From NCBI GenBank assembly GCA_014642895.1, contig BMJD01000042.1, forward strand, positions 1-39,204: a stretch of 39,204 nucleotides of DNA, in the 5' to 3' direction. Positions 14,363-23,138 of this stretch are shown here, in pieces. Under the pieces are notes generated by a model. The model had not been told where the DNA came from and did not search any database. It was given only the letters and a program-made list of their open reading frames with translations. Every line of letters begins with the position of its first letter. Position 1 is the first letter of the stretch. Made by a program: the position numbers and the translations under genes. Source of the stretch: Lentibacillus populi (lineage in GTDB: Bacteria > Bacillota > Bacilli > Bacillales > Amphibacillaceae).

Positions 14363-14724
14363 GTTGATGTTACTGATCTTGTGTTGATGTTCTCGCGTTC
14401 CGGACGATGTTTACCGCGATCCGGACGATGTTCCCGGGATCCGGACGATGTTTCCTCGCTCCGGGCGATGTTCCCGCACTCCGGCTGATGTTTTCACGCT
14501 CCGGACGATGTTTCCCCGCTCCGGGCGATGTTTTCACGCTCCGGGCGATGTTCCCGGGATCCGGACGATGTTTCCTCACTCCGGCCGATGTTCCCGCACT
14601 CCGGCTGATGTTTTCACGCTCCGGACGATGTTTCCCCGCTCCGGGTGATGTTTCCGAGTTCCGGACGATGTTTTCACGCTCCGGACGATGTTCTCGCGCT
14701 CCGGACGATGTTTCCTCGCCACCG
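14363..14724. repeat. Tandem array 2, about eighteen 20-bp units
   Basis: Units such as CCGGACGATGTTTCCCCGCT repeat in near-perfect 20-bp register from 14383 to 14722, with the GATG core at 20-bp steps. A block of about 95 bp (14431-14525) is repeated 120 bp later (14551-14645), showing recent expansion by six units. The region lies between the vpr start and the wecB terminator. Apparent proteins across it with a 20-residue period are artefacts. The remaining 14240-14362 holds only the vpr leader. Confidence 0.95.
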
Positions 14725-14769
14725 GTTATCCCCCTAAACGTTCTTAAGTCCTAAGATCGATAATTTTAA

Positions 14770-14799
14770 AAAGGATTCAGTCTGCCCACTGAATCCTTT
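14770..14799 (-). terminator. Terminator of wecB (bidirectional shape)
   Basis: A perfect 12-bp stem (14770-14781 / 14788-14799) with a CTGCCC loop, T-run on both strands. It begins immediately after the wecB stop codon. Confidence 0.92.
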
Positions 14800-14800
14800 T

Positions 14801-15913
14801 TTATTTAAAATACTTCGCAATTGCATCAGCAATTTTTTCGGATGCGTGACCGTCTCCATATGGATTGGCAGCCTTAGCCATTCGTTCATGTGCTTCGTTG
14901 TCCGACAGCAGTTCATCTGCTAACGTAAAAATTGTATCCTCATCCGTACCAGCTAATTTCAATGTCCCGGCTTCGATTCCTTCAGGGCGTTCGGTAGTGT
15001 CACGTAATACCAGTACCGGAACACCGAGTGAAGGAGCTTCCTCTTGTATCCCGCCAGAATCTGTCAAAATTAAATGGGCGCGGGCAGCAAAGTTATGGAA
15101 ATCCACGACACTGAGTGGTGCAATAAGTTTAATTCGATCATGGTTTCCTAAAATTTTGTTTGCTGTTTGCTGTACGACCGGGTTTAAATGTACCGGATAA
15201 ATGACTTGTACATCATCATGTGTTTCAACTATCCGTCTGATCGCCCGAAACATTTGCTGCATATTTTCCCCTAGATTCTCCCGGCGGTGTGCGGTCATCA
15301 GCACTAGCCGCTGATCACCCAGCTCATCAAGTATCGGGCTTGTATATGCATCTTGGACCGTTGTTTTTAAAGCATCAATTGCCGTATTTCCCGTTACGAA
15401 AACCCGATTGGCTGGTTTATTTTCCTGCAAAAGGTTTTGCTTTGACTTTTCCGTTGGCGCAAAATGCAGATCTGCCATAACACCTGTTAGCTGGCGATTC
15501 ATTTCTTCCGGATATGGTGAGTATTTATTCCATGTTCGAAGTCCTGCCTCCACATGACCAACCGCTATTTTGTTGTAATAAGCTGCAAGTGAAGCAACGA
15601 ATGTTGTACTGGTATCCCCGTGGACCAATACAATATCCGGCTTGGTTTCTTTCATCACTTTATCCAAGCCTTCTAATGCTCGTGTTGCAATTTGCGCTAG
15701 TGTTTGCTTTTGCTTCATAATGTTCAGGTCAAAATCAGGTGTAATCCCGAAAATGGCAAGCACCTGATCAAGCATTTCCCGGTGCTGTGCGGTCACTGTT
15801 ACAAGAGATGCAAATTCACCTTCCCGTTTTTGTAATTCCAGCACAAGCGGTGCCATTTTGATCGCTTCCGGCCTTGTCCCGAAAATCGTCATTACTTTAG
15901 TGTGCTTTGTCAT
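14801..15913 (-). CDS. wecB: UDP-N-acetylglucosamine 2-epimerase (non-hydrolysing)
   Basis: Converts UDP-GlcNAc to UDP-ManNAc, used for the linkage unit of wall teichoic acids and other surface polymers (MnaA in Bacillus). 370 aa with typical motifs FGTRPEAIKMAPL, HGDTSTTF, VGHVEAGLRTWNKYSPYPEE and LTDSGGIQEEAPSLG, plus a C-terminal GDGHASEKIADAI. The ATG has GGAG 9 nt upstream. It follows upp by 29 bp, so the two are probably co-transcribed, and ends in its own terminator. Confidence 0.96.
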   Translation of the reverse strand: MTKHTKVMTIFGTRPEAIKMAPLVLELQKREGEFASLVTVTAQHREMLDQVLAIFGITPDFDLNIMKQKQTLAQIATRALEGLDKVMKETKPDIVLVHGDTSTTFVASLAAYYNKIAVGHVEAGLRTWNKYSPYPEEMNRQLTGVMADLHFAPTEKSKQNLLQENKPANRVFVTGNTAIDALKTTVQDAYTSPILDELGDQRLVLMTAHRRENLGENMQQMFRAIRRIVETHDDVQVIYPVHLNPVVQQTANKILGNHDRIKLIAPLSVVDFHNFAARAHLILTDSGGIQEEAPSLGVPVLVLRDTTERPEGIEAGTLKLAGTDEDTIFTLADELLSDNEAHERMAKAANPYGDGHASEKIADAIAKYFK

Positions 15914-15942
15914 TTCTCGTCACTCCACTTAGCATTTTTAAC

Positions 15943-16572
15943 CTATTTTGTCCCGTAAAGCCGATCACCAGCGTCGCCGAGGCCTGGAACAATATAACCA
16001 TGGTCGTCCAATTTTTCATCCAAAGCTGCCAGATAAATATCAACATCCGGATGTTCTTCCTGTATTTTTTTGACGCCTTCTGGTGCAGCAATCAGGCACA
16101 TTAAGCGGATTTGCTTAGCTCCGCGTTTTTTTAGTGAAGCGATTGCGTCGTTTGCCGAACCGCCTGTAGCAAGCATTGGATCAATCACGATCAGCTCACG
16201 TTCAGAAATATCTGATGGTAATTTAATATAGTATTCGACCGGTTGTAGTGTTTCGGGATCGCGATATAGGCCTACATGACCAACGCGGGCAGCCGGGATT
16301 AGCCTTAACATACCATCTACCATACCAAGACCTGCACGCAAAATCGGGATCAGACCAATCTTTTTCCCCGCCAATACCTTTGTTTTAGCAGTGGTAACAG
16401 GAGTGTTCGTGTCAATCTCCTTTAGTGGAAGATCACGGGTAATTTCAAATGCCATCAACATAGCTACTTCATCGACAAGTTCGCGGAATTCCTTTGTTCC
16501 TGTGTCATTATCCCTTATGTACGTTAATTTATGCTGAATTAACGGATGATCCAGTACGTGTACATTTCCCAT
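15943..16572 (-). CDS. upp: Uracil phosphoribosyltransferase
   Basis: Makes UMP from uracil and PRPP (pyrimidine salvage). 209 aa; N-terminus [24 protein letters not shown]-binding motif [13 protein letters not shown], uracil-site region [15 protein letters not shown] at 16572 is preferred over an in-frame GTG that overlaps the Shine-Dalgarno GAGGAG. In B. subtilis upp lies directly before atpI; here wecB and the protease gene lie between. Confidence 0.97.
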   Translation of the reverse strand: MGNVHVLDHPLIQHKLTYIRDNDTGTKEFRELVDEVAMLMAFEITRDLPLKEIDTNTPVTTAKTKVLAGKKIGLIPILRAGLGMVDGMLRLIPAARVGHVGLYRDPETLQPVEYYIKLPSDISERELIVIDPMLATGGSANDAIASLKKRGAKQIRLMCLIAAPEGVKKIQEEHPDVDIYLAALDEKLDDHGYIVPGLGDAGDRLYGTK

Positions 16573-16610
16573 AATGCTGATCACTCCTCTTTATTAGTTG
16601 CATCCTTCAA

Positions 16611-16639
16611 ATTGTACTGAAAAAATGGTAACGTTTCAA
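16611..16639 (-). promoter_or_regulatory. Sigma-A promoter of upp
   Basis: On the minus strand TTGAAA (16639-16634), 17-bp spacer, TACAAT (16616-16611), about 38 bp upstream of the start codon. Confidence 0.75.
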
Positions 16640-16849
16640 GCGCTGATATAAATGATTCCGCCTTTAAATGCGTTCAAAAAGTTGGTGAGGTTGGGGCGGC
16701 GGTGCAGTTAAATTCCTGATCATGCTTTCCTCGTTTACACTGGTATTCCGGAGCTTATACCCGTTTAGCAATAATAACAGCAACTTTGCAGTTTATTCAG
16801 CAATTTGCTGTTTTTAAACAGGTACTTCTGATACCGTAAAAATCCATGC
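16640..16849. other. Gap between upp promoter and glyA terminator
   Basis: No gene. A GTTCAAAAAG motif at 16672-16681 is the only link to the dispersed repeat at 21953-22222. Confidence 0.35.
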
Positions 16850-16876
16850 AAAAAGACGCTCCCTAAAAGGAACGTC
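16850..16876 (-). terminator. Terminator of glyA
   Basis: Leftward reading gives GACGTTCC, a 5-nt loop and GGGAGCGTC (one bulge, one G-U) followed by TTTTTG, 7 bp past the glyA stop codon. Confidence 0.85.
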
Positions 16877-16883
16877 GATTTCG

Positions 16884-18140
16884 TTATGCATATAGCGGAA
16901 ATTTATCCGTTAATACTTTTACACGATTTGCTGCATCTGTTAATTTTGCTTCATCTTCATGATTTTTTAATGTAAGGGAAATAATCGCGGCAATTTCCTT
17001 CATTTCAGCTTCAGCAAAACCACGTGTCGTTACGGCTGCTGTACCGATACGAACACCACTAGTTACGAATGGGCTTTCTGTGTCAAACGGAATCGTATTT
17101 TTATTCGTTGTAATACCAATATCATCCAGTACCTTCTCGGCTACCTTCCCAGTAAGGTTGAGCGGTGTAACATCTAATAGCAGCAAATGATTATCAGTAC
17201 CGCCAGAGACAATACGGATTCCTTCATTCCTCAGCTCTTCACCCAACGTTTTAGCATTTTTAATGATTTGGTTGGCATATGCTTTGAAATCATCAGATAG
17301 CGCTTCTTTAAATGACGCTGCTTTTGCGGCAATAATGTGCATCAATGGGCCGCCTTGCATACCAGGGAAAACAGATTTATCAATTTTCTTCGCGAATTCC
17401 TCTTTACATAAAATCATGCCGCCACGTGGTCCTCTTAGTGTTTTATGTGTCGTCGTTGTAACAAAATCGGCATACGGCACTGGATTTGGGTGTAAACCGG
17501 CAGCGACCAAACCGGCAATATGTGCCATATCCACCATTAAGTATGCACCGACCTGATCGGCAATTTCACGGAACCTGGCAAAATCAAGTGTCCGGGAATA
17601 CGCACTGGCACCAGCAACAATAAGTTTCGGCTGAACCTCCTTTGCTTTTTCCAAAACCGCATCATAATCAAGCTGTTCCGTTTCCTTGTCAACACCATAA
17701 TCAACAAAATGATAAAGTTTACCGCTAAAATTCACCGGACTCCCATGTGTTAAGTGGCCACCATGGTTTAAGTTCATCCCTAAAACCGTGTCACCTGTCT
17801 CTAAAGCGGTAAAATATACAGCCATATTAGCTTGTGCCCCGGAGTGTGGCTGAACATTAACATGATCAGCACCAAATAACTCCTTTGCACGATCACGGGC
17901 CAAATTCTCTACAACATCAACAAACTCACAGCCACCGTAATAGCGTTTACCTGGATATCCCTCGGCATATTTATTCGTTAACACGGAACCCATCGCCTCC
18001 ATAACTGCTTCAGACACAAAATTTTCCGATGCGATCAGCTCAATTTTTTGCTGTTGACGCTGCTTTTCATTTTGCATTGCCTCGTACAGTTCCTGATCTG
18101 CTTGCTTTAGTTTTGTTGCTGACTTTGTTGCTGTCTCCAT
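16884..18140 (-). CDS. glyA: Serine hydroxymethyltransferase
   Basis: PLP enzyme that interconverts serine and glycine and loads tetrahydrofolate with a one-carbon unit. 418 aa; the PLP lysine is Lys233 in [14 protein letters not shown], and [15 protein letters not shown] and [12 protein letters not shown] are conserved. The ATG follows TAGGAGGG by 7 nt. The N-terminus is a few residues longer than in B. subtilis. It follows ywlG by 46 bp. Confidence 0.98.
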   Translation of the reverse strand: METATKSATKLKQADQELYEAMQNEKQRQQQKIELIASENFVSEAVMEAMGSVLTNKYAEGYPGKRYYGGCEFVDVVENLARDRAKELFGADHVNVQPHSGAQANMAVYFTALETGDTVLGMNLNHGGHLTHGSPVNFSGKLYHFVDYGVDKETEQLDYDAVLEKAKEVQPKLIVAGASAYSRTLDFARFREIADQVGAYLMVDMAHIAGLVAAGLHPNPVPYADFVTTTTHKTLRGPRGGMILCKEEFAKKIDKSVFPGMQGGPLMHIIAAKAASFKEALSDDFKAYANQIIKNAKTLGEELRNEGIRIVSGGTDNHLLLLDVTPLNLTGKVAEKVLDDIGITTNKNTIPFDTESPFVTSGVRIGTAAVTTRGFAEAEMKEIAAIISLTLKNHEDEAKLTDAANRVKVLTDKFPLYA

Positions 18141-18186
18141 GTGTAAACCCTCCTATATATTTTTTTGGTACTGGTGTTTCCAGTCC

Positions 18187-18759
18187 CTACTTACAACTAT
18201 TATTAACTGCTGTTTCTTTATAGTTGGCGCGCTCCCCGCCGATTAATTTCGGCCGGGTCCGTGCTGTGCTAAGCCGGGCATTGCCGATCTGGCGCTTTGC
18301 AAAACGTAATGGAACAGCAACACGTTTCAGATGCATGCCAATCATTGTTTCACCAATATCCATTCCCGCGTTTGCCTGGAGTTTTTCGACAACGACAGGA
18401 TTATCCATCTGTTTATAAGCATATGAAGCCATTGAACCTCCTGCTGTTAGCACCGGAACTACCGATACTTCCTCAAGCTGATGTGCCAGCATGGTGGCTT
18501 TTTCTACGACAAGTGCCCTGTTCAAATGCTCACAGCATTGAAAAGCTAGCTTAATTTTTAATTGCTGCTGGAAATGTGCCAGTTTTTCGAAAATAATTGC
18601 TGCGATATCTTCACTTCCGGCAGTACCAATATGCTTGCCGATCACTTCACTTGTCGAGCAGCCGACGACAAACAAATCACCATCATGTATATACCCGCTG
18701 TTTATCCATTCCTGGAGGGCAGACTCCATATCATGTTGCACCTGTTGATGTAACTCCAT
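18187..18759 (-). CDS. ywlG: YwlG family protein (DUF436)
   Basis: About 190 aa, typical of the DUF436/YwlG family found beside glyA and rpiB in Bacillaceae; no biochemical role is known to me. Conserved patches: FVVGCSTSEVIGKHIGTAGS, CCEHLNRALVVE, VPVLTAGGSMA and GMDIGETMIGMHL. ATG at 18759 sits 9 nt after AGGTG and is preferred to an in-frame GTG at 18771 inside that site. Confidence 0.9.
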   Translation of the reverse strand: MELHQQVQHDMESALQEWINSGYIHDGDLFVVGCSTSEVIGKHIGTAGSEDIAAIIFEKLAHFQQQLKIKLAFQCCEHLNRALVVEKATMLAHQLEEVSVVPVLTAGGSMASYAYKQMDNPVVVEKLQANAGMDIGETMIGMHLKRVAVPLRFAKRQIGNARLSTARTRPKLIGGERANYKETAVNNSCK

Positions 18760-18914
18760 TATCCACTTCACCTGCCTTATTTAACGTGACGAGACATTGG
18801 GGGATTCACTTCAGGTCGCCGTTATCCCAATTTTAAATGTAGCTGCCATCTTACATCAAGTTATCTCCCTTTCATTATCAGGCAGCCGGTCACAAATCCC
18901 CATCCATCACCTAT

Positions 18915-19352
18915 TTAACCTTCATACGTTGTAATTTTTCCAATCCGGTTTGCGTGGCGGCCACCGTCAAATTCGGTTTCAAGCCAAGTTTTAGCAATTT
19001 CCCGGGCAAGCCCTGGTCCAATGACGCGTTCTCCCATGGCCAATACATTCGAATCATTATGCTGTCTGGTTAATTTTGCACTGTAAACATCATGTACCAG
19101 CGCACAGCGAATGCCTTTCACTTTATTTGCAGCAATCGACATGCCAATGCCGGTTCCACAAATAAAAATACCGCGATCAAACTCCCCCTTCGCTACACGT
19201 TCCGCTGCAGGAAGTGCATAATCTGGATAGTCAACCGAGCCTTGACAATCACAGCCGGTATCTTCGTATTCTATCCCTGCTTCATCCAGAAGTGCTTTCA
19301 CCTCATTGCGGATCGTCATCCCCGCATGGTCAGCAGTTAAAATTACTTTCAT
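18915..19352 (-). CDS. rpiB: Ribose 5-phosphate isomerase B
   Basis: Interconverts ribose 5-phosphate and ribulose 5-phosphate. 145 aa; active-site Cys65 in FICGTGIGMSIAANKV, phosphate-binding Asp9-His10 in TADHAG, and RQHNDSNVLAMGERVIG. ATG at 19352 follows AAGGAG by 8 nt; the longer in-frame version would overlap the upstream chemoreceptor gene. Equivalent to B. subtilis ywlF. Confidence 0.96.
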   Translation of the reverse strand: MKVILTADHAGMTIRNEVKALLDEAGIEYEDTGCDCQGSVDYPDYALPAAERVAKGEFDRGIFICGTGIGMSIAANKVKGIRCALVHDVYSAKLTRQHNDSNVLAMGERVIGPGLAREIAKTWLETEFDGGRHANRIGKITTYEG

Positions 19353-19383
19353 TGCTATCGCTCCTTGTCTTTGTTGTATAGTT

Positions 19384-20676
19384 TTACGAAACCTTAAACT
19401 GCCGGATTTGCTCATTTAAGGTTTGAGCCTGTTTTTCTAATGAAGATGCCATATTATCAACGTCCTCAATAATACTTGCCTGTTCCTGAATCGACGCATT
19501 CACTTCCTCCGTTCCTGCCGATGTTTCCTGGGCGATTGCCGCGACCTCCTGTGATTGTACACTAGTAGCTTGAATCGATTCCAACTGCTTGTTGACAACT
19601 GTTGCAATCGCAGCAATTTCCGAAGCTACATCATTAACAGAGCTGGCCATTTGTTCAATGGCCTGATTTGTCTCTACCCCTTTTTTTGTTTCCTCTTTTA
19701 CATATACGACATTGTCATTAATTTTCTTAGCGACTATCGCAACATCATCCTGGATGGCGGTAATTAAATCAGAAATACGTTTAACGGCATTTGCACTTTG
19801 ATCAGCCAATTTACGTATTTCTTCAGCTACCACTGCAAACCCCTTGCCATGTTCGCCGGCATGAGCAGCTTCAATGGATGCATTTAATGCCAGAAGATTC
19901 GTTTGCTCGGAAATTTCCCCAACCATGGAAATAATGGTTTCCACCTGCAGCGCATTTTCCTTTAAATGCTCGACATCTTGCAAGGATTTCTCCTGGCTGC
20001 CGGCCACCTCCTGAATACCCGTCACTAATTGATTTACCACCAGTTTGCTCTTGTTTAACGTTTCCAGCATTGTATTGGATTTATCCTTTGACCGGCTAGC
20101 TTTGCTTTGTACTTCCTCCGCCAGTTCCGTTGCCACTTCAACCGATAGCACCGTTTGCTGAATGGCATCTGATGAGCTTTCGGCACCTTTGGAAATTTCA
20201 TCAATGGAGGCCCCAATTAGTTGTGAATGCTTGGCGGCTTCATTCGAGGCATCCTTCAACTGACGAACCGATTGATTCGTATTTTCAAAGTGCTTCTCTA
20301 TATTATGCACCATATTGGTTAAATTTTTAAGCATTGTATTAAAGGAAATGGTAAGCCCGCGAATTTCGTCGTCAGATCTGGAAACGTCAATAGACTGATT
20401 CAGATCACCATCTGCAACACGAGAGGCGGCACCCTCCAGTTTCTCCAGTGGCCTTGTCACAAACCTTGCAGCAAAATAGGCTAATATACCGGACCAAAAA
20501 ATCCCCATTAGTAACGTCATGATGATGAAGCCCTGCTGTGAAATTGCCCAAAACTGGTGAACAGCATCATAGACAATGTAAATAAATAACGCTGTAAATG
20601 AATACGTAATAATAGCTAGAATTGTTGTTAACAGCACAAATTTAAGTCGTAAGCTAAACCGGTACTTTTTCTTCAT
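19384..20676 (-). CDS. Methyl-accepting chemotaxis protein without a large extracellular domain
   Basis: About 430 aa. Two membrane helices (about 13-36 and 50-70) are joined by only some 14 residues, then HAMP (about 71-123) and a full cytoplasmic signalling hairpin whose tip reads [17 protein letters not shown]. With no sizeable outer sensor it must sense membrane state, an internal signal or a partner protein; this is inference. ATG at 20676 follows a GGGGG site; a GTG six codons earlier lies in that site. It sits 23 bp after ywlE and 31 bp before rpiB, so it is embedded in the ywlE-rpiB unit, a position without a chemoreceptor in B. subtilis as I recall. Confidence 0.92.
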   Translation of the reverse strand: MKKKYRFSLRLKFVLLTTILAIITYSFTALFIYIVYDAVHQFWAISQQGFIIMTLLMGIFWSGILAYFAARFVTRPLEKLEGAASRVADGDLNQSIDVSRSDDEIRGLTISFNTMLKNLTNMVHNIEKHFENTNQSVRQLKDASNEAAKHSQLIGASIDEISKGAESSSDAIQQTVLSVEVATELAEEVQSKASRSKDKSNTMLETLNKSKLVVNQLVTGIQEVAGSQEKSLQDVEHLKENALQVETIISMVGEISEQTNLLALNASIEAAHAGEHGKGFAVVAEEIRKLADQSANAVKRISDLITAIQDDVAIVAKKINDNVVYVKEETKKGVETNQAIEQMASSVNDVASEIAAIATVVNKQLESIQATSVQSQEVAAIAQETSAGTEEVNASIQEQASIIEDVDNMASSLEKQAQTLNEQIRQFKVS

Positions 20677-20699
20677 CCCTTTTTCCCCCTGCACCTTAT

Positions 20700-21308
20700 T
20701 CAGTTGTTTTTTATCTTCCTGATTAATAAATCGACATTTTCATCTAATTCTTTTAATGTATTTTGATAAATGGCCAAATCTCCGCCAAATGGATCCGATA
20801 TATCGTAATTGATTAAACTGGCTTCCATTTGTTGAATTCGCTGCACATCATCATGCAACAGTTCAGCCAATTTTGCCTCAAGTTTAGCGTTATCCAGTTT
20901 GTGCTGATACTCCTGGATATAAATAGAGCGCTTTTCTTCATAGTCAGCATAAGCCCGCTTAATTTCCTGCCACACTCTTTTATCCGCTTCTGAAACATAT
21001 TCCTTCAATGTAAAATAGTTGTCCTGGAATTTTGGATATTGCAAAATCAGTGATTGTTTATGCTGTGTTGTCATTGTCAGTACGAGATCCGCCCAATTGA
21101 GCAATTTAGCGGTAACTGGCTGGGAACGGTGATCAATCGGAATCCCCAAACGCTTGAGCGCTTCCATCGCAGTTTGGTTTGCCCGCTGGTTTTTCCCAGC
21201 AAAAATTCCCGCTGACTGCACTTCCGCCTGAGGATATTTATGCTTCATTAACGCCTCAGCCATCGGACTTCGACATGTATTTCCGGTACAAATAAACAAG
21301 ATTTTCAT
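20700..21308 (-). CDS. ywlE: Protein-arginine phosphatase YwlE (low-molecular-weight phosphatase fold), long form
   Basis: In B. subtilis YwlE removes phosphate from arginine residues marked by McsB. The P-loop CTGNTCRS spans residues 7-14 with nucleophile Cys7 and Arg13, and Thr11, the residue reported to favour phosphoarginine over phosphotyrosine. The general acid is Asp172 in ISDPFGGD. At 202 aa it is about 50 longer than B. subtilis YwlE. The extra part is a charged, helix-prone insert at about residues 105-165, between the core and the DPFGG loop. ATG at 21308 follows a GGGGG site by 7 nt. Confidence 0.92.
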   Translation of the reverse strand: MKILFICTGNTCRSPMAEALMKHKYPQAEVQSAGIFAGKNQRANQTAMEALKRLGIPIDHRSQPVTAKLLNWADLVLTMTTQHKQSLILQYPKFQDNYFTLKEYVSEADKRVWQEIKRAYADYEEKRSIYIQEYQHKLDNAKLEAKLAELLHDDVQRIQQMEASLINYDISDPFGGDLAIYQNTLKELDENVDLLIRKIKNN

Positions 21309-21323
21309 AAAGGAACCCCCATT

Positions 21324-21383
21324 ATAAAGTGAAAACTTCATTCAGCAGGGGATTCTTTTTAACCCTCACTGAACTTAAGGAAC
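21324..21383. repeat. Dispersed repeat, head part, copy 1
   Basis: Starts TATAAAGTGAAAACTTCATT and ends GGAACAAAGGC. The same head is at 26966-27030, with matching ends and a diverged hairpin middle (CAG...CTG arms). Confidence 0.7.
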
Positions 21384-21567
21384 AAAGGCGCAAGCGCCCG
21401 TTTAGCGGCGTATGTGCTGCGCCCTGCCAAGCAGGGTGGTTCGGTGTTGCTGCGCAAAGCAGCGGTTTTAACCGAACATTCCTACCGTAGGAGATAAAGG
21501 AAACATGCCCCTGCAAAAGGGGTATGCCGACGTTGGGCGCAAAGCCCGTACTTAGTCGGCCTTCCTC
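21384..21567. repeat. Cluster of hairpins with GCAA/GCAAA loops
   Basis: Successive stems: GGCGCAAGCGCC; CCCTGC/GCAGGG; CGGTT/AACCG enclosing GCTGC-GCAAA-GCAGC; TCCTA/TAGGA; CATGCCCC/GGGGTATG (21504-21526, one G-U); GCCGAC/GTCGGC (21526-21560) enclosing GGGC-GCAAA-GCCC. The density of perfect stems suggests a structured RNA or a dispersed palindromic repeat. No coding signal. It sits inside copy 1 of the repeat pair. Confidence 0.6.
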
Positions 21568-21700
21568 CTTATCCGAACCGATGTTGACTTATCGTACGGA
21601 GGCGGGTGTTGCACACTAGCCGCTGGGCGCTGGAGCCGGACGTGGCTTATCCGGTTATTAAGTTATCCACAGCCGCAAAATTTTATAATTTCCTAGACGA
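21568..21700. other. Rest of the insert, with one DnaA box
   Basis: G+C-rich repeat-like sequence without a gene; a perfect TTATCCACA lies at 21663-21671. Confidence 0.4.
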
Positions 21701-21783
21701 GAACAAAGGCTAAAGCTGCAACGTCCTATTGCAACGCCTTTGTGACTGGGTCGTGCAGGCCCGATCGAATCGGATTTTGACGG
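21701..21783. repeat. Dispersed repeat, tail part, copy 1
   Basis: AACAAAGGC ... GCCTTTGTGAC forms a long hairpin arm pair and matches 27020-27105. The stretch 21784-21952 downstream shows no gene. Confidence 0.7.
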
Positions 21784-21952
21784 CCAGCTAATCCCCACAT
21801 ACTGTTTTCTCTGAAGCCTTGAAGTAGGGTTTTACTGCCGATTGAGGTGGGAAAAAACTTCTACTCAAACTATACCATAGAAAGACAAGGAATGTCAGAA
21901 AAAACAGTTAAGATGAGAAATGAGCAGTATTAAACGTCTGTTTAGAAGAGCG

Positions 21953-22222
21953 TGTTCAAAAAGGAGGATAAAAAGGACCGAGAAGTTCGAGGCGGCGTAG
22001 CTCCCGGCACCGGGCTTGTACAGGAGGTACTGACTTCTGCTGTTGGCGATTGTCGTGGGCGGTTTTAGCAGAAGATCCTTATCCCAGGTACATGAGGAGC
22101 GGAAAAGCAAGCCAACGAGCTTCCACAGGATGTGGTGACTTCGACGTTCGACACAGGACGTGTCGGCACTTAGTCGAAGATCCCCTATCCCGAAGTGTCA
22201 TTTTTACCGGACTTTTTGAACA
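21953..22222. repeat. 270-bp dispersed element with 11-bp terminal inverted repeats
   Basis: Bounded by TGTTCAAAAAG (21953-21963) and CTTTTTGAACA (22212-22222). Inside are two related hairpin modules: CTTCTGCT/AGCAGAAG (22034-22041/22067-22074) and CTTCGAC/GTCGAAG (22139-22145/22173-22179). Both are preceded by TGA or GTGA and followed by GATCC and TATCCC. It has no open frame for a transposase, so it is MITE-like. Terminus fragments occur at 1285 and 16672, and a looser relative at 32643. Confidence 0.8.
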
Positions 22223-22326
22223 TCCTCTAGAAGAATAGTTAAAAAAGCAGGGGCTGTCGATCGAGAATGCAGTATTGCCGATTGAAAATATATGATCTTT
22301 TTTAGCGTGGGGGGTTTCAGGTGTTT

Positions 22327-22488
22327 CTCGAGCGGGTTCGCGGCAGACTGGAGCGATTTCAAGTACTTCTCGAGCGATTATGCGTCAGACTCGAGCGGGT
22401 TCAACTGCTTCTCGAGCGGGTTCGCAGCAGACTGGAGCGATTTCAAGTACTTCTCGAGCGTTTTCACACCGGACTTGATCGAAAATGC
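22327..22488. repeat. Tandem array 3, about eight 21-bp units
   Basis: CTCGAG-like cores start at 22327, 22348, 22369, 22390, 22411, 22432, 22453 and 22474, exactly 21 bp apart. Some units have CTGGAG or CTTGAT. A roughly 50-bp block at 22327 is repeated 84 bp (four units) later with one change. It lies just downstream of mntP. Confidence 0.92.
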
Positions 22489-22506
22489 TTAATGGCTCCA
22501 ATTAAA

Positions 22507-22537
22507 AACGGATGTCGTACAACATCTGGCACCCGTT
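22507..22537 (-). terminator. Probable terminator of mntP
   Basis: Leftward: AACG, a bulge, GATGT, loop, ACATC and CGTT followed by a T-run (complement of 22508-22504). The stem is interrupted, so strength is moderate. It starts 4 bp after the mntP stop codon. Confidence 0.6.
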
Positions 22538-22540
22538 ATT

Positions 22541-23095
22541 TTACCCGAATAACATATATAATCCGAACCCGCATAATATGCTGCCGCCTAATATTTCACT
22601 GTAAACCCCCAGGAAGCCATGAACTTTTTTTCCCAGGAGCATGCCGATCCAGGTTAAAACAGTACTCACCGCACCGAACAAAAGAAGTGCTATTGCTATT
22701 TTCACACCCGACATTCCAAGACTTAAGCCAACTGAAAAGCTATCTACGCTGACACTTATGGCAAAAAATAACAGCCCAATTCCAGCAGGCTTCACAACTT
22801 TTTTTATTTCATGGTTAAACGCGGAGAAAAGCATCTGTGCTCCAATCGCAAATAATAGCGTGCCGGCTACCAGTGTTGTTAACTCACCAATTTTTACAGA
22901 TATCGCTTTTCCTACCATAATTCCCATAAACGGCATGATAATATGGAATAAGCCGATCACCATTCCGATAAATGCTATTCGTTTGAGACGCAAGCTTTGC
23001 ATCCCCATCCCGAGACTGACGGAAAAAGCGTCCATTCCCAGGGCAAAAGCCATAAATACTAACGAAACAATTTCGCCCAACTGATGTGCCGACAT
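22541..23095 (-). CDS. mntP: Manganese efflux pump MntP (YwlD)
   Basis: Inner-membrane Mn2+ exporter, about 184 aa, six predicted helices. The two family repeats show the acidic motifs ALGMDAFSVSLG and SVSVDSFSVGLSLG. ATG at 23095 follows GGGGAGG by 7 nt; an in-frame TTG two codons earlier is less likely. Order ywlC-mntP-ywlE is as in B. subtilis, but 1.2 kb of repeats separate it from ywlE. No yybP-ykoY Mn2+ riboswitch is visible upstream; a simple hairpin lies just before the ribosome site. Confidence 0.94.
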   Translation of the reverse strand: MSAHQLGEIVSLVFMAFALGMDAFSVSLGMGMQSLRLKRIAFIGMVIGLFHIIMPFMGIMVGKAISVKIGELTTLVAGTLLFAIGAQMLFSAFNHEIKKVVKPAGIGLLFFAISVSVDSFSVGLSLGMSGVKIAIALLLFGAVSTVLTWIGMLLGKKVHGFLGVYSEILGGSILCGFGLYMLFG

Positions 23096-23109
23096 CCACA
23101 AACCTCCCC

Positions 23110-23138
23110 GGACATGCTATTAGATCCTATGCATGTCC
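23110..23138 (-). promoter_or_regulatory. Hairpin directly before the mntP Shine-Dalgarno
   Basis: GGACATGC and GCATGTCC form a perfect 8-bp stem with a 13-nt loop, ending 1-2 nt before GGGGAGG. It could stabilise the mRNA or modulate ribosome access. No ligand class is recognised. The rest of 23139-23243 shows nothing further. Confidence 0.55.

Noticed and set aside
14370-14754. Several open frames on both strands across array 2, encoding periodic proteins
   Set aside because: Stops are simply absent from the repeat; three 20-bp units give 20-residue periods in every frame, there is no ribosome site and composition is unnatural.
21322-21516. Minus-strand 64-codon frame upstream of ywlE
   Set aside because: Lies in hairpin repeats, no family resemblance, overlaps the ywlE start.
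22292-22752. Frames across array 3 running into mntP antisense
   Set aside because: Low-complexity repeat translation and antisense to a clear gene.
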